A stretch of 35,654 nt of DNA from a virus: the IMG/VR virus record IMGVR_UViG_3300030060_006450, positions 1-35,654 of that record; one strand, 5' to 3'. The translations under genes and the position numbers were made by a program. Positions 23,851 through 31,688 of this stretch are shown here, piece after piece (the first letter of the stretch is position 1; each line of letters starts with the position of its first letter). The notes below the pieces were generated by a model. It did not search any database, was not told the DNA's origin, and worked only from the letters and a program-made list of their open reading frames with translations.

Positions 23851-24443
23851 TATGAAAGACCCCCTTCAATATTTTTAAGACCCATTGAACCACCAACACC
23901 ATAATTTCCCTTACCTGCATCACCGGCAGTTTCTACTCGGTTAATGATAGTCTGGATTACATTATCTGCCAACCCTAAAGCGAGTTGAGAGCCCTCTGCT
24001 CTTTTTCTTAACATATAAAGTGCTTGGGTGAATGATGGCCAAGGTGTATCCCCAACATCAACACCCTGCTTAAGATTTCTGAAAGGTTCGGCGATTTGGG
24101 AAAGAACATTCATAACTTCCGCGTAAGTCTTTTCAGCCTTTTCTCCTGTCATTTTGTTTAACTTAACATACTGGTCTACCAAATCTTTCCCTTCGGGTGC
24201 GCCTGAGCCAGTAGAAACAGGAATCGATGTTGGATCTTTTAAATATCCGATGATATCAAGAATGGCTTGAGTTTCTGGCTCTTCCAACCTATCTAAGGCT
24301 TTTTCTTCACCATCAATAGTGGCTGATCCACCTGATAGACTTTGACCAAAAGCGTCTAGAGCATTTTCGGGTGGCATCTGCTCTTGGACTGCTTGCAATT
24401 CTTCTTTAATAATTTTTACTAATTGTGATTTAGTGATTTTCAT
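23850..24443 (-). CDS. Protein with MKITK-type N-terminal tag, unknown
   Basis: The product has 197 residues. It opens MKITKSQLVKIIKEEL, nearly the same as the start of the 103-residue protein at 18133-18444. The rest is an unrelated, soluble alpha-helical protein with a Gly/Ser-rich patch (GQSLSGGSATIDGEE) and TPWPSFTQALYMLRKRAEGS. AGGAG lies 7 bases upstream. IKE within the tag fits the (L/I)xE prohead protease rule. This could be an internal head protein addressed to the prohead by its tag, as T4's internal proteins are by their own targeting sequence; this is inference. Confidence 0.65.
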   Translation of the reverse strand: MKITKSQLVKIIKEELQAVQEQMPPENALDAFGQSLSGGSATIDGEEKALDRLEEPETQAILDIIGYLKDPTSIPVSTGSGAPEGKDLVDQYVKLNKMTGEKAEKTYAEVMNVLSQIAEPFRNLKQGVDVGDTPWPSFTQALYMLRKRAEGSQLALGLADNVIQTIINRVETAGDAGKGNYGVGGSMGLKNIEGGLS

Positions 24444-24823
24444 TTCTTATCTCCTGGTCGCCAGCCTTGGGACCATCTGAACTCCCGACCTTCGACCCAT
24501 TGTATGTAGCATTTAAAGCAACAATCAAATTTTGTCATGTAAACGTCATCTCGCAACTCAAAAGAATATACTTGACAAACAGGACAATTTCTATTGTCAT
24601 CTTTATTAAATAGTTTTTTAGAAATTAAAAAACCATCCATTTCAATTTTTTCGTTTTTTTCTTGTTGCTTTTTTTCTTTTTCGTATAAATCTTTAATTTG
24701 CTGTTGGTAATCCTTTTCTTTTTCATCATTCCAATCAGCCTTGGGGTGCTGAATAGCCTCTTTACCGTACTTTTTAGAAATAGCCACTTCGTATTTTGCT
24801 ATATCGTTTAAACTCTTTTTCAT
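24440..24823 (-). CDS. Small zinc-ribbon-type protein, unknown
   Basis: The product has 127 residues. The N-terminal ~65 are a charged helix (KADWNDEKEKDYQQQIKDLYEKEKKQQEKNEK). The C-terminal half has CPVC and, about 24 residues on, CCFKC, which would form a four-cysteine zinc site; QWVEGREFRWSQGWRP ends it. The start at 24821-24823 overlaps the preceding stop as ATGA; a longer frame to 24892 runs inside the upstream gene and is unlikely. It may bind nucleic acid or protein; function unknown. Confidence 0.7.
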   Translation of the reverse strand: MKKSLNDIAKYEVAISKKYGKEAIQHPKADWNDEKEKDYQQQIKDLYEKEKKQQEKNEKIEMDGFLISKKLFNKDDNRNCPVCQVYSFELRDDVYMTKFDCCFKCYIQWVEGREFRWSQGWRPGDKK

Positions 24824-25254
24824 TTGTTCACCGCATAGGTTATGCCGACAGTTGTTCCGATGCCGACTACAAAGCCGCCGACGATTCCCCACAATAAAGC
24901 ATTAGTACCGGGCTTCTTTGCTATAATTCTATTTAGTTGTTCGATCTCTTTATTTTTAACTTCAAGAGTTTTTTGAAAACCTTCTCGCTCCGTATCTAAG
25001 GTAATATTAAGTTGCGACAAGTCTAAATCAAATTGTTTTTGTTGTTTTTGTAATTCAAAGCCCAGCTTAAGCTCATATTCTTCTTTTAGGAACTTCCTAT
25101 TAGCCATGATTTTTGCAGTTGCTGCCGGGTCAAATAAAGTGCCCGTGAAGGGCGCTTGGCTATCTTTCTGGATGAAAGTAAATTTTCCTTCTGAAGCTTC
25201 GGCATTCGTGCAACAAATCATTACAAAAACTAATAAATATATTCTATTCAACAT
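24820..25254 (-). CDS. Secreted coiled-coil protein with C-terminal membrane segment, spanin-like
   Basis: The product has 144 residues. It starts with a signal-like MLNRIYLLVFVMICCTNAEA; cleavage after AEA would fit signal peptidase I, and the CC pair is only a poor lipobox. A charged coiled coil spans about 55-110 and a membrane segment (LLWGIVGGFVVGIGTTVGITYAV) lies at the C-terminus. An exported N-terminus, periplasmic coiled coil and C-terminal anchor resemble the layout of a unimolecular spanin, the protein that fuses inner and outer membranes at lysis. ATG at 25252-25254 is preferred over an in-frame TTG at 25264-25266. It overlaps the upstream gene by 11 bases. Confidence 0.55.
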   Translation of the reverse strand: MLNRIYLLVFVMICCTNAEASEGKFTFIQKDSQAPFTGTLFDPAATAKIMANRKFLKEEYELKLGFELQKQQKQFDLDLSQLNITLDTEREGFQKTLEVKNKEIEQLNRIIAKKPGTNALLWGIVGGFVVGIGTTVGITYAVNK

Positions 25255-25645
25255 AACTAAATCCAAATTGATTTTCTATTTCTTGAGCCAGCTGTTCGGG
25301 CTGTTCCTCGAAGTCCCTCTCTATTCTTTCAATATCTTTTTCTTTTGCTTGTTGGAGTTCTTCTAGGGTTTCATCGTATTTCTTTGTTAGATCTGCGATT
25401 TCTTTTTCATACTTCGCAATGGATTCTTCTCGCAACTTAAGCTCTTTTTGGTGGAGTCTTTCCATTGTTTCTAGTTGCTCTTGGTAACTAACTGTCATAA
25501 CTTCCATAGATTTTTTGAGTGCGCCATAATCATTTTTTGACAGAAAGAAAAAAACAATGAAGGCGATCAGAGCTAATGTTTGCCAGTTTTTGGCCACAAA
25601 AGCTCCGATTGCCTTGAATGCTTCGCCTAAATCGACGTTTATCAA
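25244..25645 (-). CDS. Membrane-anchored coiled-coil protein, inner-membrane spanin (Rz)-like, TTG start
   Basis: The product has 133 residues: a short N-terminus, one membrane segment (TLALIAFIVFFFLS, about 23-37), then ~85 residues of coiled coil rich in Glu, Lys and Gln, ending in NQFGFSYVE. This is the layout of Rz-type i-spanins. The start appears to be TTG at 25643-25645, 1 base after the preceding stop, with AAAGGG about 7 bases upstream; the next ATG would remove the membrane segment. It could also be a non-lysis membrane scaffold. Confidence 0.55.
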   Translation of the reverse strand: MINVDLGEAFKAIGAFVAKNWQTLALIAFIVFFFLSKNDYGALKKSMEVMTVSYQEQLETMERLHQKELKLREESIAKYEKEIADLTKKYDETLEELQQAKEKDIERIERDFEEQPEQLAQEIENQFGFSYVE

Positions 25646-25646
25646 T

Positions 25647-25841
25647 TTAGAGCCCTTTCAATTTTACAATGGCATCGATAACAGATTGACCGCCAATATA
25701 AAGCGCACTTAAAATAAGCCAATCTCCACTATCAATAGTCGCATTGAACATTAATGCTGTAGCTGTTGCCCATACAAGCAGTTTTCGAGAAACCATCTTT
25801 TCGAGCAATTTGTCAACAGCGCCTCTTGCTGCTTCAGTCAT
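25647..25841 (-). CDS. Small membrane protein, holin-like
   Basis: The product has 64 residues: a charged N-terminus (MTEAARGAVDKLLEKMVSRK), a hydrophobic segment (LLVWATATALMF), a short polar turn (NATIDSGDW) and a second hydrophobic stretch (LILSALYIGGQSVIDAIV), ending KLKGL. Two helices, small size and a basic tail are usual for class II-type holins. It precedes two spanin-like genes, which supports a lysis group. AAGGAG lies upstream of the ATG. No endolysin is in the window. Confidence 0.5.
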   Translation of the reverse strand: MTEAARGAVDKLLEKMVSRKLLVWATATALMFNATIDSGDWLILSALYIGGQSVIDAIVKLKGL

Positions 25842-25851
25842 TTTTTCTCCT

Positions 25852-28800
25852 TTATACTACTACGGAAGCATATCCGTCTATCTTATCAATTGTTATTTGC
25901 ATATCTACACAATCTTTTAGTGTGTCAAGATGCGAGATAAGCAATACTTTTTTGAAATAATTCTTAATAATTGCAAGTATGTCTACAAAGCCTTGCATGT
26001 TTTCTTCATCGAGGGAGGTTCCAGGCTCATCTAATATAAAAATGTCTCCCTTTGGCAAGCTGGATACACTTAGTAGAGCCAGCCTGATTGCCATGGCTGC
26101 GATTGTCTTCTCTGCGCCGGACCCCATTTCTAAAGGCCGTGGATCGTAAGATGGGTGCCTGATGAAAATATCTAATCTGTTTTCGTCGTCTTCAAAAAAT
26201 ACCTCAAAATCAACAATATTTGCCAAAATTTTTGCAATCTCCTCATTGATTATTGGCAATTTCTTACGAATTACTTCAAATGCGATGCCGTTTGACTTCA
26301 TACAGGTCATATATAAGTCATATGCTGATATCTCTGATTGCAAAGACTCAAAAGAATTTTTTTGCTCTTCTAAGTTTGTTAATTTCTGCTCTAATGATCC
26401 TACTGCCTTATAAAGTTCCATAACGTCGCTATTACAAGATTCACTTTTGTTCTTTGTTGATTGTTGTTTGACTTTTAAGTTTTTCAATTCAGAATTTAGA
26501 GTTTCTAAATTTTCAATTGCTTCTTTATTTTGCTCATATTCCGAAAGTTCATTTTCGAGCTTTTCTACCTCGTTTAATAAGTTGGTTATACAAGATTTAT
26601 TTTTGTCAATTTTTAATCCATAATTAATAATTTCGTTAGATAACCTATTTCTTTCACCTATAATCTCGTTATAGACTGAAATTTTCTTTTCGATCAAATC
26701 TGGATTTAACTCTACTATTTCTTCTTTCAGAGAAGAAATGGCTTTTTCAAAATTTAAAATCTTTTCCTTATTCATTGGAAGAAGCTCTTTAGATTTGTAG
26801 GCGTCTTTGACAAATGGATTTTCGCAGCAATAATCGCAATCTGGATCATATTCGTGATCGTCGAGCATTTTTATTTTTTTATTATTGTGCGCCAAATCTT
26901 TGTTTTCTTCATTCAATTTAAGATTCAAGACATCAATATCCCCAGACAAGCTATCAATTTTTGATTTTTTGGCAAATAATTGATCCCTATCATAAGAACC
27001 AAGAAAACTTTTAATGGTGTCATAATCTTTTTCTGACTTTTCTTTGTTTTTCTTTAAATTTCCTATTTCCTCATTGGCGCTTAAAAGTTGTTGTTTTTTA
27101 TCTTCCAAAAAGGTTTTGACTTTTACCACGTCAATAACTTCGGCAGGGATAGAATTAATTTTTTCTTCAATATTCTTAATATCTAAAAAATATTGCTCCA
27201 TTTCTTTTTTATATTCTTGACACTTTTCTTTCTTTTCCCTTAAATCAAGTTCAGATTCGGCTAAATCTTTTTGTGCGTCTGTGATTTCTTTATTGAAATC
27301 TTTGTCACTCATTTTTTTCAGTGCCCCTCTTGTGTCTGTAGAATCCTCTTTTGCTAATTTGTATTTTGTTTCGAAGAATTTAAGATCCAAAAAGTTTGCT
27401 AAAATTTCTTTTCTCTTTGTAGAACCCTCTTTAATAAAAGATAGGGAATCCATCTGGCTGGCCATAGAAGAATATAAAAAGTCGTCCAAGGTTCCAAAGA
27501 CCTTTCTTATGTTTTTATCCGTATCATTTCTGGACAATCCGTTGAGGCTTTCTGAATCTTGTTCTATTGCAGAATAGACTGAAAAATCTACGTTTGTTTT
27601 TGCTTCGGTTGTCTGTTTTCCTTTTGAATTCTTAATATATTTAGAGGCAGTCCTTTCAATTGTATAATCTAAATCTCCAATGGAAATAATTGCTTTTCCC
27701 AAGCAAGATTCTTTATTCTGGTTGATTACATTAAGATTTTTTCTATCATTCTTTGACGTAGAATTAAAAACCGTAAATAATAAAGAATCAATGATGCTTG
27801 ATTTTCCGGAATAGTTCTTTCCGAAAACTCCAATAATCCCATCAAGATTCTCAAAATTTACAGAATTAGATTCTCCGTAGTTAAAAAGATTATCAAACTC
27901 TAAAGACTTTAATTTCCAATTTACATTTCTGGCAATCTGTTCATTTTCTTCAGCTATTTTATTGTATTTTAAATTAAGATCCAGAACTTGCTTTTCTACA
28001 TCTTCGTCCAATTCATAATCTTTTAAATATTCCTTAATAAGTCTTTCTTGAACGTCGATGTCTCGAAGATTTTCAACCAACAAATTACCATTTTCATCAG
28101 TAACATTCCCCTTTTTTCCAGACGCTCGATTGAAAAAAGATATACTTTCTGGCTTAAAACGCCTTTTGGCAACGTCAATAGCCTTTCGCATGGTATGTAG
28201 CGGCAGATTATTATCTGAAATCAATCTCAAGCGAGCCTTGGGGGGAATGCTTGTATTTTTTGGCATTTTTCCCTTTGGCGTCAAAACAATCGTCACAAAG
28301 GGTCTGGGATTTTTAAGCTCGATGTGTCTGCATTTAAAGCTTTCTTTATCTTCAATTTCCCAAATTAAAAATCCCTTATCATTAGTTTCACCATGGTTCT
28401 GCTGAACAGTAGATCCGCAGTATCGAATGCGGCCTTCTTCATCAAGACACTGATTGGTTTTGTGAATATCTCCAAGAAAAGCATAATCGTGCCCCTCGAA
28501 GATATCAATTGGGTGCTCGCCGTGTTCCATTACCCATCCGGTATCAGTTTTTACACCGCTAATAGACCCATGATATAGGGCAATATTTATTTTATTATCA
28601 TCTGCTGGTTTAACCCAATTTTCTTCATCGAATACAGATAAAACATTTATTGCCACAGAATCGCCCAGGAGCGTTTCTCCAGAATTCTTAAGTAAATGAA
28701 GCCTTGGATGCTCTAAAGCTTCAGCAATGGGCGTTAGTGCGTCCTGGCGGCTAGAATTTTTTAGGTTCCCATCATGATTACCCAAAATAACGTATGTTGG

Positions 28801-29013
28801 GGCAATATCAGCCAGCGAGCGAAAGAACTTAGTACACATTTCTACAAATTCTGGTGAAATTTGTGTTTTTGTGTGTGCAATATCTCCGCAGTGAATAATA
28901 TAGTCTACCTTTTCTTCTTTCAAAACTTCATAAAGTTTATCAAAAACAGTTTTGTATTCATAATGGAATTTTAGATTTCTGATGTGAGTATCAGCAATAT
29001 GAGCAAACTTCAA
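25852..29013 (-). CDS. Fused Mre11-Rad50 (gp47-gp46 / SbcDC) recombination nuclease
   Basis: One 1053-residue frame holds both subunits. Residues ~1-345 are the Mre11/SbcD/gp47 phosphoesterase: ADTH (7-10), HCGDIAH (41-47), GNHDG (79-82), LYHG (147-150), LGDIHK (180-185). Residues ~365-1053 are the Rad50/SbcC/gp46 ATPase: Walker A GKNYSGKSS (398-406), a long coiled coil with the zinc-hook motif CDYC (726-729), signature GSGAEKT (964-970) and Walker B IFILDEPGTSLDE (991-1003), then the LLISHLD H-loop. In T4 these are two genes, 47 and 46. The complex resects DNA ends for recombination-dependent replication. No frameshift or stop lies in the joint. The start is 10 bases after the primase stop. 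Confidence 0.95.
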   Translation of the reverse strand: MKFAHIADTHIRNLKFHYEYKTVFDKLYEVLKEEKVDYIIHCGDIAHTKTQISPEFVEMCTKFFRSLADIAPTYVILGNHDGNLKNSSRQDALTPIAEALEHPRLHLLKNSGETLLGDSVAINVLSVFDEENWVKPADDNKINIALYHGSISGVKTDTGWVMEHGEHPIDIFEGHDYAFLGDIHKTNQCLDEEGRIRYCGSTVQQNHGETNDKGFLIWEIEDKESFKCRHIELKNPRPFVTIVLTPKGKMPKNTSIPPKARLRLISDNNLPLHTMRKAIDVAKRRFKPESISFFNRASGKKGNVTDENGNLLVENLRDIDVQERLIKEYLKDYELDEDVEKQVLDLNLKYNKIAEENEQIARNVNWKLKSLEFDNLFNYGESNSVNFENLDGIIGVFGKNYSGKSSIIDSLLFTVFNSTSKNDRKNLNVINQNKESCLGKAIISIGDLDYTIERTASKYIKNSKGKQTTEAKTNVDFSVYSAIEQDSESLNGLSRNDTDKNIRKVFGTLDDFLYSSMASQMDSLSFIKEGSTKRKEILANFLDLKFFETKYKLAKEDSTDTRGALKKMSDKDFNKEITDAQKDLAESELDLREKKEKCQEYKKEMEQYFLDIKNIEEKINSIPAEVIDVVKVKTFLEDKKQQLLSANEEIGNLKKNKEKSEKDYDTIKSFLGSYDRDQLFAKKSKIDSLSGDIDVLNLKLNEENKDLAHNNKKIKMLDDHEYDPDCDYCCENPFVKDAYKSKELLPMNKEKILNFEKAISSLKEEIVELNPDLIEKKISVYNEIIGERNRLSNEIINYGLKIDKNKSCITNLLNEVEKLENELSEYEQNKEAIENLETLNSELKNLKVKQQSTKNKSESCNSDVMELYKAVGSLEQKLTNLEEQKNSFESLQSEISAYDLYMTCMKSNGIAFEVIRKKLPIINEEIAKILANIVDFEVFFEDDENRLDIFIRHPSYDPRPLEMGSGAEKTIAAMAIRLALLSVSSLPKGDIFILDEPGTSLDEENMQGFVDILAIIKNYFKKVLLISHLDTLKDCVDMQITIDKIDGYASVVV

Positions 29014-29023
29014 ACTTATTCTC

Positions 29024-29959
29024 CTATAAAGAATTTATGGCTTCGTATAGCCCGTCAATGTCGTCCACATAGGGGGCATTATTTGATAATAATTGAACTT
29101 CCTGTTTTGTCATTTCTCCAAGATCTCTTTGATCTTGATATTTTATTTGTCTTACTTCTATTCCGTATTTTAAAATTAATTTTCTGATTGAATTTGTCTT
29201 TTTTGTGGCATCCGGATCTAGAGCTAAAAGAACTGGAGTATCATTTTGTAGAATTTTTTTAAAAACCTTAGAAGTTTCACGGACGGTAGACCCTAGAATT
29301 GGAACTGCATTATTGGCTTTTATGGCATCAAATACACCCTCTACAATTGTTATTTCCCTGTCGAAATCTAGATACAGCTCATTAAAAACTATATCTCGAC
29401 TAACTGAAGGATTTAAATATCTCTTATAGTTCTCTGCATATGTCCTGGCAATGTAATAATTTAAATTTCCTTCTAAATTAAATGACGGCACGATTATTCT
29501 GTCTTTAAATCTCCCAGAGTCACAATATCCAATCTTCCATCTTAATATATCAGAACGTCCGATGCCGCGTGTTGTCAAGTAGTTCATTGCAGCCTTATAA
29601 GATCTAGAATTAGATGGCCGCGTTAGTGTTTTAAAACCCTCTGGTATTTCTAATATGGTTTCCCTTTCTTCTTCCTTTTCCTCTTCTTGAAAAAGAAAAT
29701 TAATTTTACTTAAATCTTCAAAATTTCCAGTTAACTGCTTCCAGCGCTCTAACTGCCTAGAATCTCCAAACCTTTTAATTAAGCGAAATAAGCTCTTACC
29801 TCGCGCATCACATATCCAGCATTTATAAACATTTTTTTCAACATTAACAGAAAATTTATTTTTGTGATGACCACAGTATGGGCACGTAAAAAGATACTCA
29901 TCGTTTGATTTGTAACTTCTTCCAAGAATGTTATGAAGTATGGAAAGTTTTTCATTCAT
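29024..29959 (-). CDS. DNA primase (zinc finger plus Toprim)
   Basis: The product has 311 residues. An N-terminal zinc-binding domain has CPYC at 26-29, His31/32 and CWIC at 47-50. The Toprim part shows TIVEGVFDAI (Glu207) and LLALDPDA (DPD at about 248-250). It is the length of a free-standing primase such as T4 gp61, without a helicase domain, and would make RNA primers on the lagging strand. The ATG at 29957-29959 is chosen; a GTG at 29975-29977 would add six residues, and neither has a good ribosome-binding site. It follows the resolvase gene closely. Confidence 0.88.
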   Translation of the reverse strand: MNEKLSILHNILGRSYKSNDEYLFTCPYCGHHKNKFSVNVEKNVYKCWICDARGKSLFRLIKRFGDSRQLERWKQLTGNFEDLSKINFLFQEEEKEEERETILEIPEGFKTLTRPSNSRSYKAAMNYLTTRGIGRSDILRWKIGYCDSGRFKDRIIVPSFNLEGNLNYYIARTYAENYKRYLNPSVSRDIVFNELYLDFDREITIVEGVFDAIKANNAVPILGSTVRETSKVFKKILQNDTPVLLALDPDATKKTNSIRKLILKYGIEVRQIKYQDQRDLGEMTKQEVQLLSNNAPYVDDIDGLYEAINSL

Positions 29960-29983
29960 ATCCTTAATATAACACACTATTTT

Positions 29984-30496
29984 CTATGTGTCAAGGATTA
30001 TTTTTGATCCTGCTTTAGCTATCACCACAGCGTCTGCGATATCATAGCAATATTTTTGTACATTACCATATCTGGTATAGTCGATGGGAAATTCTTTGGT
30101 TTCTAAAAAGTGATCCATTACCACATCTTTAGCTTTTTTGCCTCTGGGAACCTTAATACCACATTTAGAGCGGGCAGATAGTGGTGTAATATATTGAGGC
30201 TCTAGCTCTAAGAGTTTAAAGCACAGCCAAGAAACCACGCCGTTAAAATTCTGTAAAATTGCCATGGTTTTAGCTGTTGATCCGCCTTGGCGGAAAAACG
30301 TAAAGGCTTGCTCAATAAAGATGTGCTTTATATTTTGTTCTTGTAGATTATGAATTATATAATCTTCCACTACTTTGGCTTTGTTTAAGAGACCCGTAAT
30401 CTTTCGTAAATCAATATAATCTGTTTTGACAATTTTATCGTCTTTCAGCAAACAAACACCGATGATGCTTGTGCTGACATCTAATCCTAGAATCAT
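29984..30496 (-). CDS. RuvC-like Holliday junction resolvase
   Basis: The product has 170 residues, RuvC size. RNase H-fold acidic residues are placed as in RuvC: Asp6 in ILGLDVSTSIIG, Glu62 in IFIEQAF, and Asp152/Asp155 in CYDIADAVVIA. A central GGSTAKTMAILQNFNGVVSW fits the helix behind the active site. It probably cuts branched DNA before packaging, doing the job of T4 gp49 with a different fold. It overlaps the upstream structural gene by 1 base and sits in a block with primase and Mre11-Rad50. Confidence 0.82.
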   Translation of the reverse strand: MILGLDVSTSIIGVCLLKDDKIVKTDYIDLRKITGLLNKAKVVEDYIIHNLQEQNIKHIFIEQAFTFFRQGGSTAKTMAILQNFNGVVSWLCFKLLELEPQYITPLSARSKCGIKVPRGKKAKDVVMDHFLETKEFPIDYTRYGNVQKYCYDIADAVVIAKAGSKIILDT

Positions 30497-31662
30497 TAAA
30501 TATCCATTTTTAATTTAAATGTGAAGTTTTGGTTTTCTTCTTTTTTGACTGGGTTGGCAACCGTTGCTATTCCAATCAGGTTTTTATTTTCATCATAAAT
30601 ACCGACCTTTGATATATATGTGGTTTTTTCAAAAGAAGCAGAAAAATTTGAATATGATGAGCTGACAATGTTTTTTATTTGTAGCTTATCATTTTGTTTA
30701 TATAAATAAGATGAGGTGTATGGGGTAATAGCTTGACCTTTTTGAATAAATGTTGGATTGTTTGAGTTATTCATCTCTCCCTTATCGGCATGAGCGAAAA
30801 GGGTCAATGTTGGTATTTTATTTACCCCTTCAAAGACCAAATCGTAGCTAGAAGAAGGCACAGTGCCGGGAGCGATTGAATCTTGAGCACCAACGCCAAA
30901 GTATAGCCAAGCCGGATTCTTTAGGTCACTGGGATCTGCGCGATAGTTTCTGGTTGTGGAGTCCAATGCCCATGAACCAGTTAAAATCAAAAACCCCTCG
31001 TTGTATAGTGCTACGCCAGCAACGGATCCAGAACCAGTTGAGCCAGCAGGCCCTGTTTGGATCAATTCACCGTTCTTATTGATGTCCTGAAGTGTCCCGA
31101 ACAAGGTTCCGGAAATATAAAAATCTAATTTTAAAGAGCCTTTATTTATCGAACTTCCATACATTATAGACGGAATTGATATCAAATTCAATTCTTGAGT
31201 TGCCTTATTTCCCAAAGAAGAATTAAATTCGTAATGACTGCTTAGTGGGATATAGTAATTTAAAGTATTTTTTAATGACTGGATTTCTGGTCTAGCTTGT
31301 CCCGTTTGATAAAAATCTCTTTTTATGCTCGAAGACAAAGGATAGCTTCCAGATATGGTATCTCCATATGAAAAGTCACTATTGAATGTTGTCGTCGAGA
31401 TCGTTTTTGTGCCAATTAGATTTCCGTCCTTTGTCACAAAAGGATAAATAAGTCCGGTCTTTGATTCGTTTCTGTCTACATTTAATTCAAATAGAGACAC
31501 GAAGCCTGTTGGTACACCCGGAATTGGGTCTGCGAATGAACCAGAGTTGTCCCTCTGGTCATTTAGGTACATTTTTGAATCACATATTTGTATTTTCTGC
31601 TTTGGATTTGCCTCCAAAACATTATACAATATATCTTTGCTTTCAAATTTTTTCAACGACAT
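30496..31662 (-). CDS. Virion structural protein, paralogue of the next upstream gene
   Basis: The product has 388 residues, beta-rich, Ser/Gly/Asn-rich, without signal or membrane segment. Stretches such as LNVDRNESKTGLIYPFVTKDGNLIGTKTIST, TLNYYIPLSSHYEF and EGFLILTGSWALD look like a baseplate- or fibre-associated protein. Its end (TYISKVGIYDENKNLIGIATVANPVKKEENQNFTFKLKMDI) lines up with the end of the 346-residue protein at 31689-32729. Function is inferred from style and neighbours. Confidence 0.6.
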   Translation of the reverse strand: MSLKKFESKDILYNVLEANPKQKIQICDSKMYLNDQRDNSGSFADPIPGVPTGFVSLFELNVDRNESKTGLIYPFVTKDGNLIGTKTISTTTFNSDFSYGDTISGSYPLSSSIKRDFYQTGQARPEIQSLKNTLNYYIPLSSHYEFNSSLGNKATQELNLISIPSIMYGSSINKGSLKLDFYISGTLFGTLQDINKNGELIQTGPAGSTGSGSVAGVALYNEGFLILTGSWALDSTTRNYRADPSDLKNPAWLYFGVGAQDSIAPGTVPSSSYDLVFEGVNKIPTLTLFAHADKGEMNNSNNPTFIQKGQAITPYTSSYLYKQNDKLQIKNIVSSSYSNFSASFEKTTYISKVGIYDENKNLIGIATVANPVKKEENQNFTFKLKMDI

Positions 31663-31688
31663 GGTATAATAATTAGTCTTAAAAAAAA

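Noticed and set aside
24824-24892. Longer start for the zinc-ribbon protein
   Set aside because: The added Arg/Cys-rich residues are an out-of-frame reading of the upstream gene's membrane segment.
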